From an uncultured Bifidobacterium sp. (GTDB lineage Bacteria > Actinomycetota > Actinomycetes > Actinomycetales > Bifidobacteriaceae): a DNA stretch of 34,690 bases. The translations under genes were made by a program, and so were the position numbers. Position 1 is the stretch's first letter; every line of letters begins with the position of its first letter. The notes beneath the pieces are model-generated. The model saw nothing but the letters and a program-made list of their open reading frames with translations. It was not told the origin of the DNA and did no database searches. Location: contig NZ_CASEXV010000078.1 of the NCBI RefSeq assembly GCF_949292005.1, forward strand, positions 1 through 34,690. The letters run 5' to 3'. This document shows, one piece after another, positions 1 to 8,833 of this stretch.

Positions 1-962
1 CCTTCGGCTGGATCACCGCCATCATCGTGGCCGCCACCGGGGTGAGGCTTTTCGTTCCCGGACGCCAACTCGTCTATCTGATCCATTCGGGAACCGTGGC
101 GCTGAAACAGGGACGGGCCATCATGAAGGCTCGCGAGATGCGCGACAAGACATCCGCCGCCACGACAACCACCACCGTGGATGCGGTCGCCGAAACGGAT
201 GACGCGCGCGACGCGGCCATCGTCGCCAAGGGCCTGTCATTGACCTACCCGAACGGAACCGTGGCTTTGCGTGACATCAGTCTGAGTCTGCCACGCACAG
301 GCCACGTGGCCATTGTGGGAGCCTCAGGATCCGGGAAAAGCACGCTGGGAGACGTCATATCCGGACGAATAGCGGGATACGAAGGGGCTCTGACCATCAA
401 CGGCGTAGAGCTACGGGACGCGCCTGCGCAATGGTTCATCGACAACATCGCCGTGGTCAGGGGAACCGACCAGCTGTTCGCGGGAACGATCCGATCCAAC
501 CTCGATCCCACCGACGCTCAGATCGACGACGCCGCGCTTCTCGCCGCTCTCTCCCAGGTCGATCTGGCCGATCTGGTGATGGAGCGCGGAGGACTCGACT
601 CACCCGTCGACTACGGGGGATCGAATCTGTCGGGCGGCCAACGACAGCGTCTTGGTCTGGCCCGGGAGCTACTGAGGCCAGCGCCTGTTCTCGTGCTCGA
701 TGAGGCGACGAGCGCCGTCGATCGCGTCCACGACGATGCGATCGCACATCTGACACACCGCATGGGCTCACGGCGCCTGACCATATCCATCTCCCACCGC
801 CTGCGCACCGTGAAGGACGCCGACCTCATCCTCGTGCTCGACCACGGCCGCCTCGCGCAACAGGGCACCTTCGACGAGCTGGTCGGCGCCGCAGGACCAT
901 TCGCGCCACAGTGGCACGAGCAGAATCGCATGGAATCCTTCGACGGGAAGGCCTTGGCATGA
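1..962 (+). CDS. ABC transporter membrane/ATPase subunit, 5'-truncated
   Basis: The reading frame is already open at the left edge (first full codon at base 3), so this is the C-terminal part (320 codons) of a longer protein. The first 40 or so residues are the end of a membrane domain; the rest is an ABC ATPase with Walker A GASGSGKST, signature LSGGQRQR, Walker B VLVLDEATSAVD and switch histidine in ISISHR. The usual Q-loop position is poorly conserved (VVRGTDQLF). The stop overlaps the start of the next, full-length ABC half-transporter by ATGA, so the two probably form a heterodimer. Together with the ECF genes behind them, the pair resembles the YbtPQ/IrtAB type that can import metal chelates despite an exporter fold; substrate is inference. 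A drug or peptide exporter is the alternative. Confidence 0.85.
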   Translation, partial: FGWITAIIVAATGVRLFVPGRQLVYLIHSGTVALKQGRAIMKAREMRDKTSAATTTTTVDAVAETDDARDAAIVAKGLSLTYPNGTVALRDISLSLPRTGHVAIVGASGSGKSTLGDVISGRIAGYEGALTINGVELRDAPAQWFIDNIAVVRGTDQLFAGTIRSNLDPTDAQIDDAALLAALSQVDLADLVMERGGLDSPVDYGGSNLSGGQRQRLGLARELLRPAPVLVLDEATSAVDRVHDDAIAHLTHRMGSRRLTISISHRLRTVKDADLILVLDHGRLAQQGTFDELVGAAGPFAPQWHEQNRMESFDGKALA

Positions 963-2893
963 GCACCTCATCCGAATCAGAATCCGAGTCAGGCAACATC
1001 GCGGCAATGGCCACGCCGACAGCCCCGCACACCTCATCCACCTCGATGCCCACTTCGACGACGACCACGAAGACCACGACATTCGGGGTGATGCGACGCA
1101 TGGCCGCCCAGATGAGACCACTGCTCAGCGTGGAGATCAAAGCCATCACAGCCGGCATCATAGGCCATCTGGCATCGATATGGAGCGTCATGCTGGCGGC
1201 TGCGGGCATCGTCGGCGCCTTCCGGAACGCCCCCACCGCCCTATGGGTGACCGCCATCGTGGCAGCCATCGCACTGGCCCTCATCCGAGGCCCCATGGCC
1301 TACGCGGAGCAGCTGTTCAACCATCAGATGGCGTTCAGCGTACTGCGCGACATCCGATCCGCGGTTTTCGATAAGATGCGGTCCCTCGCCCCCGCCAAAC
1401 TGCGGCGCGAAGGACGCGGCAATCTCATCACCGTCATCACGCAGGACATCGAACTGTTGGAGATCTTCTACGCGCACACCCTGTCGCCGCTGGCCATCGC
1501 CGCCCTCACAACGATTATCAGCACAATCATCTTCGCCGTCATATCGCCCTGGCTGGGATTGACCGCGGCAATCACCTATCTCCTTCTCATCATCGAAGTC
1601 CCGCTCATCACCGCGCCACCCACCTATCGCGCGGCCGCCGACGAACGCAACGCCACCGGAGACCTGCATTCGCTGATTCTGGAATCGTTGGACGGACGAG
1701 AGCAGCTCGTCGGCATGGGGGCCGCGGCCAGAACACGATCCCGGCTGAACTCCGCCACCCAGTCCATGCTCTCCGCGCGATCCCGCAACGGCCGGGCACG
1801 GGGCTGGAACGACGTCATCACCGAGACGATCCCACTTCTCGGACTCGCCGCTTTCATGGCGGCCGCCATATGGCAGGTCGGAGACTCCGGACTTGACGCG
1901 GCGCAGGCAATCGTGGCCGTGGCCGGTTTCACCGCGTCTTTCCCCGCGATGATGTCGGTGGCACGGCTTGGATCGGGGCTCCAACCCACTCTCGCCTCGG
2001 CGCGCCGCGTCTTCGCCCTTTTCGACGAAGAACCCGCCGTCATCGAGAACACCACCGGACAGGAGCCGGGATCGTTCTCGTCTCTGACCACCTCCCACCT
2101 GCGTTTCGGCTACGATGCAACGACGGGCACAGACGGGGCCGCGGACGAGGGGGATCCCATTCTGCAGGATGTGGACCTCTCCATCAACCCCGGAGAGGTG
2201 GTCGCGGTTGAGGGCGCGAACGGCGCCGGAAAATCGACCCTGATCGATCTGCTCATGCGTTTCCGCGAGCGCACGGGAGGCGACATCGCCGTCAACGGCG
2301 TTCCGATCGAAGACATCGCAACCCACTCGCTGCGCTCCATCGAAACGATGATCAGCCAGGACACGTTCATCCTCGACGATACGGTGGCCCACAACATCGC
2401 CATCGCGCGGCCCCACGCGACACGCGAGGACATAGAATCCGCCGCACACGATGCCCACCTCGACGACGTCCTCGACCAGCTTCCCGGAGGACTCGACCAC
2501 CGGCTCACCCGCAATGGATCGGAACTGTCGGAGGGACAGCGGCAGAGAATCGCCGTCGCCCGCGCGTTCCTCAGCGACGCCGGACTGCTGCTTCTCGACG
2601 AGCCTACCAGCAACATGGACGCGCTTCTCGAAGGGCAGATCATGGACGCCCTTATGTCCCACCAGGAGGGACGCTCCTATCTAATCGTGACCCACCGCGA
2701 CGCGGTGCTCGCCCGCGCAGACCGCATCCTCATGATGAGCGACGGCAGACTGACGCCAATGGCACCAGTCAGGCCAGCGGAACCATCCAAGTCAGAGGAA
2801 CCCAACACGACCGGCACGACAGGCACAGCTACCGCAGCCGGCGATGACACCGACACCACTACCACGGCGAACGCGAACGAGGGCCGCCCATGA
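959..2893 (+). CDS. ABC transporter permease/ATP-binding protein (heterodimer partner)
   Basis: This 644-residue protein has a Ser/Thr-rich N-terminus of about 45 residues, a six-helix exporter-type membrane domain (roughly 50-350) and an ABC ATPase domain (roughly 370-610). Visible motifs are Walker A GANGAGKST, Q-loop ISQDTF, signature LSEGQRQR (Gly to Glu at its third position), Walker B LLLLDEPTSNMD and switch His in IVTHRD. The tail is Thr/Ala-rich. The ATG at 959 was chosen because it overlaps the upstream stop (ATGA); an in-frame start at 911 would lie deep inside the upstream gene. The next gene starts at 2890, again with a 4-base overlap, so the cluster is translationally coupled. 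Family assignment is firm; the transported compound (possibly an iron chelate) is inferred from context. Confidence 0.88.
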   Translation: MSTSSESESESGNIAAMATPTAPHTSSTSMPTSTTTTKTTTFGVMRRMAAQMRPLLSVEIKAITAGIIGHLASIWSVMLAAAGIVGAFRNAPTALWVTAIVAAIALALIRGPMAYAEQLFNHQMAFSVLRDIRSAVFDKMRSLAPAKLRREGRGNLITVITQDIELLEIFYAHTLSPLAIAALTTIISTIIFAVISPWLGLTAAITYLLLIIEVPLITAPPTYRAAADERNATGDLHSLILESLDGREQLVGMGAAARTRSRLNSATQSMLSARSRNGRARGWNDVITETIPLLGLAAFMAAAIWQVGDSGLDAAQAIVAVAGFTASFPAMMSVARLGSGLQPTLASARRVFALFDEEPAVIENTTGQEPGSFSSLTTSHLRFGYDATTGTDGAADEGDPILQDVDLSINPGEVVAVEGANGAGKSTLIDLLMRFRERTGGDIAVNGVPIEDIATHSLRSIETMISQDTFILDDTVAHNIAIARPHATREDIESAAHDAHLDDVLDQLPGGLDHRLTRNGSELSEGQRQRIAVARAFLSDAGLLLLDEPTSNMDALLEGQIMDALMSHQEGRSYLIVTHRDAVLARADRILMMSDGRLTPMAPVRPAEPSKSEEPNTTGTTGTATAAGDDTDTTTTANANEGRP

Positions 2894-3543
2894 ACGACGG
2901 ACGAACACCGGACCACAATCCGCAGCAACCGCTGCGACCACCCCAGCCACAACGGCCGCAACGGCAGGCCCTTCGCACCCGCGACGTGATATTGATCGGC
3001 GTCTACACGGCCGTATACCTCGTACTGATCAGCATCCCCGCTGCCCCCGCCCACCTCATCCCCGTTCTTATGCCCTTCATGGGGCTCGGATGCGGAATCT
3101 TCGGATCGACCGCGTATCTGCTGGCCATCACCAAATCGCGCGCCTTCGGAACCGCGACCATCATCGGCATTCTGCTTGCGCTGCTCATGGGCGTCATCCA
3201 CGGAAACTACTTCACCGTGGCCACCGCCATCGTCTCCTCCATCGCGGCCGATCTCCTCGCACGATCCGGAGGCTACCAGACGAAAGGCTCGCTCATCGCA
3301 TCCAGTGGCGTATTCAACCTCTGGACCGTGGGCATGGTTCTCCCCTACATGATCACCAGGCAGTCGCATCTACGGTCCCTCGCAGAGCGGTACGGAGCCG
3401 ACTATGCCCAGCGTATGGCGAATCTGTTCCCTCTGTGGATGCTGCCCGTCATCATCGTCATGGCATTTGCCGGCGGAATCATCGGAGGATGGCTCGGATA
3501 CCGTCTCCTTGACCGCCATTTCCGCAGAGCCGGACTCGCATAG
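2890..3543 (+). CDS. ECF transporter substrate-binding S component, MptD/Trep_Strep family
   Basis: A 217-residue integral membrane protein with a Pro/Gln/Arg-rich cytoplasmic N-terminus (about 30 residues) followed by five or six hydrophobic segments. The segments include one near residues 35-60, one with GIFGSTAYLLAI, one with TIIGILLALLMGVIHGNY and a last one with IIVMAFAGGIIGGWLG. Size, the early RTRDVILIGVYTAVYL segment and the position in front of EcfT and EcfA match the MptD/Trep_Strep family of S components. In an ECF transporter this subunit binds the small substrate and topples in the membrane when EcfT and the ATPases act. It appears intact, unlike its two partners downstream. The ligand is not known from sequence; association with YbtPQ-like ABC genes suggests metal or siderophore uptake, as an inference. 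Confidence 0.8.
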   Translation: MNDGRTPDHNPQQPLRPPQPQRPQRQALRTRDVILIGVYTAVYLVLISIPAAPAHLIPVLMPFMGLGCGIFGSTAYLLAITKSRAFGTATIIGILLALLMGVIHGNYFTVATAIVSSIAADLLARSGGYQTKGSLIASSGVFNLWTVGMVLPYMITRQSHLRSLAERYGADYAQRMANLFPLWMLPVIIVMAFAGGIIGGWLGYRLLDRHFRRAGLA

Positions 3544-3556
3544 GCAGCACGGCAAC

Positions 3557-4017
3557 ATGACGGATCCCATCCATCATCATGCGTCGTCCCATCACGGCGG
3601 ACCTGTGCTGCGGCGTGGATCCTCTCCACCATGCGCGTCAACGCACTGACGGCCGCCTTGAGGGCGATGCATGTTCCGGATTCCATCACAATCGCCCTTG
3701 CCGTCACGCTGCGCTTCCTCCCCAGCGCGCGACGACGCAATTTAGCCATAAGGGACGCCCTGCGGATGCGCGGAATCCGCCTGGGATCATGCGACGTGGG
3801 GCATCTGGTCGAATACCGCACCGTCCCGCTTATATCGGGCACCGTCGCCGCCGCGGACGACCTCACTCAATCCGCCCTGACCCGCGGCCTGGCTCTTGGG
3901 GCGGCAACCACAAGCATCGCGCGCATCGGCCTGCGCAGGCGTGACGCGGTAATCCTGTCCGGATGTATGGTGGTCGTCGTCCTCTGGATGATCACAGCTT
4001 CGGGGATGGCCATATGA
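3557..4017 (+). pseudogene. EcfT-type transmembrane coupling component, internally deleted
   Basis: The start at 3557 reads MTDPIHHHASSHHGG, a plausible N-terminus, but this frame ends at 3649. Homology resumes in another frame just before 3631 with AAWILSTMRVNALTAALRAMHVPDS and runs to 4017. The C-terminal part carries the coupling region typical of EcfT (RFLPSARRRNLAIRDALRMRG, close to the Ala-Arg-Gly coupling motifs) and a final membrane helix. EcfT proteins are usually 220-270 residues with four to eight helices. Here the central block of roughly 90-100 residues carrying most helices is missing and the two ends are out of frame. A 128-residue remnant could start at the ATG at 3631 but would be unlikely to scaffold an ECF complex. 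The stop overlaps the ecfA start (ATGA at 4014). Confidence 0.7.
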
Positions 4018-5754
4018 TGCGGACCTACGATGCGGAGGCGACGACGACGGCACCGGCAACAACGGCAGCCGCCGGGACGATAATCCTCGACCATGTATCC
4101 TTCCGTTATTCGCGTCCTGATGAGGACGACCCCCACGGGATAGACCTCTCGGACATCACGCTCAGCGTCCGCGCCGGCGAGACCGTGCTTCTCTGCGGCG
4201 AATCAGGATGCGGCAAAACAACCCTGACCAGGCTGGCCAACGGTCTAATCCCCCATTATCACAACGGATTCCTCACAGGCGCCGTCACCGTGGATGGAAT
4301 CGACGTCGCCCATGCGCCCATTGGAGCCCTGTCCGGACACGTCGGATCGGTGTTTCACAACCCGCAGAACCAGTTCTTCGCCACCCGCGTGGACGATGAG
4401 CTCGCATTCCCCTGCGAGAACATGGGGATGCCGCCAGACGTGATCCGCCGCCAGACGTGATCCGCCGCCAGACGTGATCCGCCGGCGACTCGACTCGACC
4501 CTGCGATCCTTCGCCCTCGGGTCAATCTCCACACGCGATGTCGATGGACTCAGCGGTGGACAGCAGCAGCAGGTCGCCTGCGCCAGCGCATCCATGCCCG
4601 ATCCCCCCATCCTCGTATTGGATGAACCCACCTCCAATCTGGACTCCGCGGCCATAGCCCGGCTCCGACGGATCATGACGGGATGGCGGGACCAAGGGCG
4701 CACTATTCTCATCGCCGAGCACAGACTCACCTGGCTGGAGGGAATCGTGGACAGAGCCGTCGTGATCACCCACGGACGCATCGAGCATGAGATGAGCGGG
4801 TCCGAGCTGAGCCGTCTCGGACCCGAGCGGCGACTGCACCTTGGGCTGAGGACCACTGCCGCATCACAGACCGCGTCAGAAACCACCTGTCCGACGACAT
4901 CGTCAACCCCACGGCCGACCACATCATCAGACGACCACGGACTCCGGGTTGCCGCTTCCTCACGCGACGACAAAACGGTCAAAACCGCCGCCGACCGCGC
5001 GCAACAATCGCGAGAAGCCCCCACCGGCGAACGGGAACAACGATTGTGGACCATGTCCGGGATTCGGCGACGATACCGTCACAGCGACCATGACGCTCTC
5101 GACATACCGGTTCTGCGCATACCGGATTCGCGCATCACCGTGGTTCTGGGCCCCAACGGCTCAGGGAAAACCACATTCCTGCGCTGGGTCCAAGGTCTGG
5201 ATCGACGGGCTCGGGGCCGCATGACCACCCCTGACGGCATCGCTGTGCCACGACGTGAGAGGTTGCGACGGTACTTTACGGTTATGCAGGATGTGACGCA
5301 GGAGCTTGTGACGCCGACCGTTATGGACGACGTGCTCCTCTCCCTGCGTCATCAGGAGCCGGACGCGAGACGGGTCACGACCCGAAACGCCGCGCCTCCG
5401 CATGCCGTGGTGGATGGGAACACCGCACAAGATGAGCGCATCGCAATGGGCATCCTCGCAGGGCTCGATCTTTCCGAGCTCGCTCGAAGACATCCGCTTT
5501 CCTTGTCGGGCGGCCAACGTCAACGCGTCGCCGTGGCCGCCGGCATCGCTTCCGGCAGGACCATCATTCCCTTCGACGAGCCCTCAAGCGGGCTGGATCT
5601 GCGGCATATGCATCAGATCGCAGACCAGATGCGGCTGCTCACCTCGCTGGGCACAACCGTGATCGTGGTCACCCATGACGAGGATCTCGCCGCCCTCGTC
5701 GCGGATCACATCGTCAAGCTCGACCGTGGGCGGGTGACGTCATCGGAATCATAG
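4014..5754 (+). pseudogene. Double-domain ECF ATPase (EcfA1-EcfA2 fusion), frameshifted by 17-bp repeats
   Basis: Two ABC ATPase domains in one gene would energise the ECF importer. Domain 1 has Walker A GESGCGKT, a Q-loop at NPQNQFFA, signature LSGGQQQ and Walker B ILVLDEPTSNLD. Domain 2 has GPNGSGKTT, Q-loop VMQDV, LSGGQRQR and IIPFDEPSSGLD, with a Thr/Arg-rich linker between them. The first part stops at 4460. The remainder is open from before 4474 to 5754 in a different frame. The break lies in three perfect tandem copies of a 17-base unit at 4431-4481. With one copy (34 bases fewer) the frame is restored: the junction reads PPDVIRRRLDSTL as expected and the protein is 568 residues. A GTG at 4474 could restart translation, but the product would lack the domain 1 Walker A. 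Switchable gene, decayed gene and assembly error are all possible. Confidence 0.8.
4431..4481 (+). repeat. Three tandem copies of a 17-bp unit inside ecfA
   Basis: The unit CCGCCAGACGTGATCCG occurs perfectly at 4431-4447, 4448-4464 and 4465-4481, followed by CCG of a partial fourth copy. Because 17 is not a multiple of three, copy number sets the reading frame of the ATPase gene: one or four copies are in frame, two or three are not. The present three copies create the TGA at 4458. Confidence 0.97.
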
Positions 5755-5867
5755 CTGGTCGCGATACCGAAAGGACGCTGCGAAACAACTGTTGCGCGAA
5801 ACGACATACGAGATATGTATGCCATAAGCGTTATCGCTGGCGTGAATAACTCTCCCCTATAAGCTGG

Positions 5868-6518
5868 ATGCGTCCAGGAGCATCATCACCCAGCACCCGA
5901 ACGGATCATATGAGCGACGAGACCACACGCAGACCCGGTAACTACGGCAAGCACCACCCTACCGACACCGACCGTGCTGACGGCATCGAGCCCATCAGCC
6001 ACAATGGTGGCGTCGATAACCACAAGTTGCGCATACGATCGATATGCGGCCGCGACGACCCCGCTCTGGCTCAGATAATTCGCAACGACCTGTCATCATT
6101 CGGTCTTGATGTCCCCGGGACCGCATATTTCGATCCCGAACTCGACCATCTCAACCTTTTCTACACACAGCGCGAGAATCGCCACTATTACGTCATCGAG
6201 GATGAGTCCGGTCAGGCTCTGGGTGGCGCGGGCATCGCCGAGATCGCGCAGACCCCCGGAACGGCGGAGTTCCAGAAACTGTATCTCAGCGACGCGGCCA
6301 GAGGACATCACATGGGATACGCCCTTATCGCCCGCGTTGAGGAGTTCGCGGCGACGCACGGATACAAGTGGCTGTATGTTGAGACTCACCATCGTATGGC
6401 CGCGGCCAATCACATCTATGTCCGCAGCGGATTCCACAGAATCGACGGACCACTCGCCGGCAGCGTGCATGGAGCCGCAATGGACCGTTTCTATATCAAA
6501 GAGGTGCCGCACAGCTGA
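5868..6518 (+). CDS. GNAT-family N-acetyltransferase
   Basis: The catalytic domain starts around residue 52 (LRIRSICGRDDPALAQIIR) and covers the rest of the 216 residues. The acetyl-CoA binding segment is seen as EFQKLYLSDAARGHHMGYAL, with the RGHHMG pyrophosphate loop, followed by the C-terminal GFHRIDGPL strand typical of GNAT enzymes. The first 50 residues are polar and look disordered. ATG 5868 gives the longest form; ATG 5910 (MSDETTRR) is an equally good alternative, because a -10-like TATAAG at 5858-5863 would place transcription start close to 5868. The acceptor is not recognisable. The gene stands alone between the ECF cluster and a strong hairpin at 6536-6595. Confidence 0.78.
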   Translation: MRPGASSPSTRTDHMSDETTRRPGNYGKHHPTDTDRADGIEPISHNGGVDNHKLRIRSICGRDDPALAQIIRNDLSSFGLDVPGTAYFDPELDHLNLFYTQRENRHYYVIEDESGQALGGAGIAEIAQTPGTAEFQKLYLSDAARGHHMGYALIARVEEFAATHGYKWLYVETHHRMAAANHIYVRSGFHRIDGPLAGSVHGAAMDRFYIKEVPHS

Positions 6519-6535
6519 AACCCGGCGAAAGGCTT

Positions 6536-6595
6536 GCATTTTGACCGCAAAACCGCCCAGCAGCCATTCGTTGGGCGGTTTTGCGGTCAAAATGC
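6536..6595. terminator. Perfect 24-bp hairpin after the acetyltransferase gene
   Basis: Arms 6536-6559 and 6572-6595 are exactly complementary over 24 bases, with a 12-base loop (6560-6571). The stem contains CGCAAAACCGCCCA / TGGGCGGTTTTGCG, so A- and T-runs flank a GC core in both directions. It starts 17 bases after the acetyltransferase stop and probably terminates that transcript. The loop side carries the CGTTGGGCGG core shared with other gaps of this window. Confidence 0.75.
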
Positions 6596-6710
6596 GTATG
6601 TCATAGTCCAGGAATTCGATAGAAATGGCTTCATTCCAACGATTCTCAATCAAGTCCTTCCGCAGGACCCGCCCAACGAGACACGCGAGCACGCCCAGCA
6701 AACGTTCGCA

Positions 6711-6739
6711 GAGACACGCGCAAGGCACAGACCTATACT
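6711..6739 (+). promoter_or_regulatory. Candidate fucO promoter
   Basis: TATACT at 6734-6739 is a near-consensus -10 element, with GAGACA (four of six matches to TTGACA) 17 bases upstream at 6711-6716. It lies about 140 bases before the fucO start, leaving a long leader. Assigned by eye only. Confidence 0.35.
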
Positions 6740-6880
6740 GGGCGATAGATCGCAGGCAAAGATGCCCCGATCCGTTCCATAACAACCATCACCGCGGTGC
6801 CACAAGATAACAAAAGCCGCCGGGCGACACATAACCCGCGGGAACGTCAGTCCTCATGCACCGAGGTCAAAGGAGTCGAC

Positions 6881-8032
6881 ATGGTATACCGCATGGTCTT
6901 CAACCAGACAGCCTATTTCGGACGAGGCGCGATAAAGGAGATTCCCTCAGCGGCGAAGGCTCACGGATTCCATAAGGCCTTTATCGTCACAGATCCCATT
7001 CTCCTGAAGACCGGAACCGTCGACAAGGTCACCGCCGTTCTGGACGAAGCCGGAATCCCCTACGACATCTTCGACAACGTCAAGCCGAACCCGCCGGTTG
7101 AGTGCATCAAGGACGGCGTGGAGAAGTTCACACGTGCGAAGGCGGATTTCCTCATCGGGCTTGGCGGCGGATCGCCGCAGGACACCTGCAAGGGCATCGG
7201 CATCGTCGTCGCCAACCCCGACTTCTCCGACGTTCTCTCCCTCGAAGGCGTGGCCGACACAAAGAATCCTTCCATCCCGATTTTCGGAGTGCCGACAACC
7301 GCCGGAACCGCGTCGGAGACCACCATCAACTATGTCATCACGGACACCGAACGCAAGCGGAAGTTCGTCGCCGTGGACCCGCACGACATTCCGTTGGTCG
7401 CATTCGTGGACCCGGATTTGACGGACACCATGCCACGCGGGTTGAAGGTGGCCACAGGCCTCGACGCACTCACCCACGCCATCGAGGGATATGTGACCCC
7501 GGGCGCCTGGAGCCTGTCCGACTGCCTGAGCATGCAGGCCATCCGCATGATCGCCAACAATCTGGCGAAAAGCGCGGACGGCGATGTTCCCGCCGGGGAA
7601 CAGATGGCCTACGCCTCCTACATCACCGGCATGGCGTATTCGAACGTCGGGCTCGGTCTTGTGCATGGCATGGCGCACCCGCTGGGAGGGCGGCTTGATG
7701 TTGCGCACGGCGTGGCCAACGGCATCCTGCTCGCGCCGGTGATGGAGTACAACAAGGACTACACCGGTGAGAAGTACCGCGACATCGCCGACGCCTTCGG
7801 CATCTCCGACGCGTATACGGGCGATCTGGAGAGGGTTCGCGACGAGGCCGTGCAGGCCGTCCGCGACCTGACCGTGTCGTTGGGCAATCCCACCACCATC
7901 AGCGAGGTCGGGGCCACACGGGATGACCTCGAGCCCTTGGCGCACGACGCGTTCCGGGACGTCTGCACGCCAGGCAACCCACGTCAGGCGACGGAGGAGG
8001 ACATCCTGGGTATCTACACGTCGCTGATGTAG
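6881..8032 (+). CDS. fucO: Lactaldehyde reductase (iron-dependent alcohol dehydrogenase)
   Basis: The 383-residue protein matches FucO in length and motifs: NAD-binding GGGSPQDTCKGIG near residues 95-107, PTTAGTASE, and metal ligands in GLDALTHAIEGY and GLGLVHGMAHPLGG followed by VAHGVANGILLAPVMEYN. It belongs to the group III (Fe) alcohol dehydrogenases and reduces lactaldehyde to 1,2-propanediol with NADH. In bifidobacteria this is the expected end of fucose or rhamnose breakdown. The start at 6881 was chosen for the AAAGGAG a few bases upstream and because MVYRMVFNQTAYFG is the normal FucO beginning; a longer frame from 6797 has no such support. No sugar-degradation genes lie beside it, so it appears monocistronic. 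The best-conserved gene of the left half. Confidence 0.93.
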   Translation: MVYRMVFNQTAYFGRGAIKEIPSAAKAHGFHKAFIVTDPILLKTGTVDKVTAVLDEAGIPYDIFDNVKPNPPVECIKDGVEKFTRAKADFLIGLGGGSPQDTCKGIGIVVANPDFSDVLSLEGVADTKNPSIPIFGVPTTAGTASETTINYVITDTERKRKFVAVDPHDIPLVAFVDPDLTDTMPRGLKVATGLDALTHAIEGYVTPGAWSLSDCLSMQAIRMIANNLAKSADGDVPAGEQMAYASYITGMAYSNVGLGLVHGMAHPLGGRLDVAHGVANGILLAPVMEYNKDYTGEKYRDIADAFGISDAYTGDLERVRDEAVQAVRDLTVSLGNPTTISEVGATRDDLEPLAHDAFRDVCTPGNPRQATEEDILGIYTSLM

Positions 8033-8068
8033 TCGGACGACTCCCGTCCGCATACGGCATCCAGTCCC

Positions 8069-8098
8069 ACCGCGGATAAAGGGAACCGCGGATAAAGG
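8069..8098 (+). repeat. Short direct repeat downstream of fucO
   Basis: ACCGCGGATAAAGG occurs at 8069-8082 and again at 8085-8098 (period 16) in the gap between the convergent fucO and nucleotidase genes. No function is evident. It is another short tandem duplication of the kind seen in ecfA. Confidence 0.85.
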
Positions 8099-8158
8099 TA
8101 CGGGGGCGGCATCGAATGCGGATGCCCCCCGCATTCATGTCCGCTGCACATCGCCAGG

Positions 8159-8833
8159 CTACGATGCCGAAGCCTCCCAGGGTTCAGGCCACTGCTCAAA
8201 CCAGCGCAACACATCATCGACGGCCCGGTCATCCCACGACATGATTCGCGGACCAGGGACATCCCTGTTGTATGGCTGATCAAAAACCACCACATGCTGT
8301 CCGACCGCTCGAAGCGCGTCTATGTTCGAGGGCGAGTCGTCGATATGGACGGTCGCCTGCATGCTGTCCTTCAGTCCCGTGAAACATAGGGACATATACG
8401 GTATCGCATTGTCGTCAAGCCATTGGGCGGTATCCGACACGACCATCCGGTGCTGCCCCGACACGAACAGCCGATGCGTCACCACCCTGATGTACACATC
8501 GGCGCGGGAAATTCTGCGCAAAGCCTCGGAAACCCCCGGAATCACGGGCATGCTCGCATACAGGTGTTCCTTCTCCGCCGCCTTGTGCACAGCAAGGTAT
8601 CCGTCCAACGTGGTGAAAGGCCATCCGGGATTTCTAAACAGGGCATACTCGTCAAGTCGGGGCCGCACCTGCGGATCCACGAGTCCATGACGTCGCAGAT
8701 AATCCCACAGCGCACCCGAGTAGTCGGCGCACACTCCATCCAGATCCAGATTCAGAACCCGATATCCCTTGAGCCCCACACGCTGGTCGGCGTACTCGGC
8801 CGGAATGCCTTCGATCGTATTGTTATGGACCAT
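8159..8833 (-). CDS. HAD-family 5'-nucleotidase-like phosphatase
   Basis: A 224-residue HAD hydrolase. Motif I is NLDLDGVCADYS (residues 28-39, nucleophile and acid Asp two apart), motif II is the Thr in IRVVTHR, and motif IV is the HIDDSPSN acidic pair. The arrangement, size and GVCADY sequence resemble the 5'(3')-deoxyribonucleotidase (NT5C) branch, which dephosphorylates nucleoside monophosphates; exact substrate is inferred. A GGAGAGAAG stretch lies 9-17 bases before the ATG at 8833. It is convergent with fucO, and the gap upstream holds the palindromes at 9053-9094. No membrane segment or signal is visible, so it is cytoplasmic. Confidence 0.75.
   Translation of the reverse strand: MVHNNTIEGIPAEYADQRVGLKGYRVLNLDLDGVCADYSGALWDYLRRHGLVDPQVRPRLDEYALFRNPGWPFTTLDGYLAVHKAAEKEHLYASMPVIPGVSEALRRISRADVYIRVVTHRLFVSGQHRMVVSDTAQWLDDNAIPYMSLCFTGLKDSMQATVHIDDSPSNIDALRAVGQHVVVFDQPYNRDVPGPRIMSWDDRAVDDVLRWFEQWPEPWEASAS

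Larger units (their letters stand above)
6519..6880. other. Intergenic region with hairpin, repeat core and fucO promoter
   Basis: This 362-base gap holds the perfect 24-bp hairpin at 6536-6595, a half-site of the recurrent repeat (CCGCCCAACGA at 6669-6679), a promoter-like pair around 6711-6739 and the fucO ribosome binding site (AAAGGAG at about 6870-6876). No convincing coding frame is present. Confidence 0.7.

Noticed and set aside
1241..2662. 473-codon minus-strand frame opposite the second ABC gene
   Set aside because: Gly/Asp/Val-rich shadow; the ABC motifs are on the plus strand.
6947..8134. 395-codon minus-strand frame opposite fucO
   Set aside because: Shadow of a clearly conserved gene.
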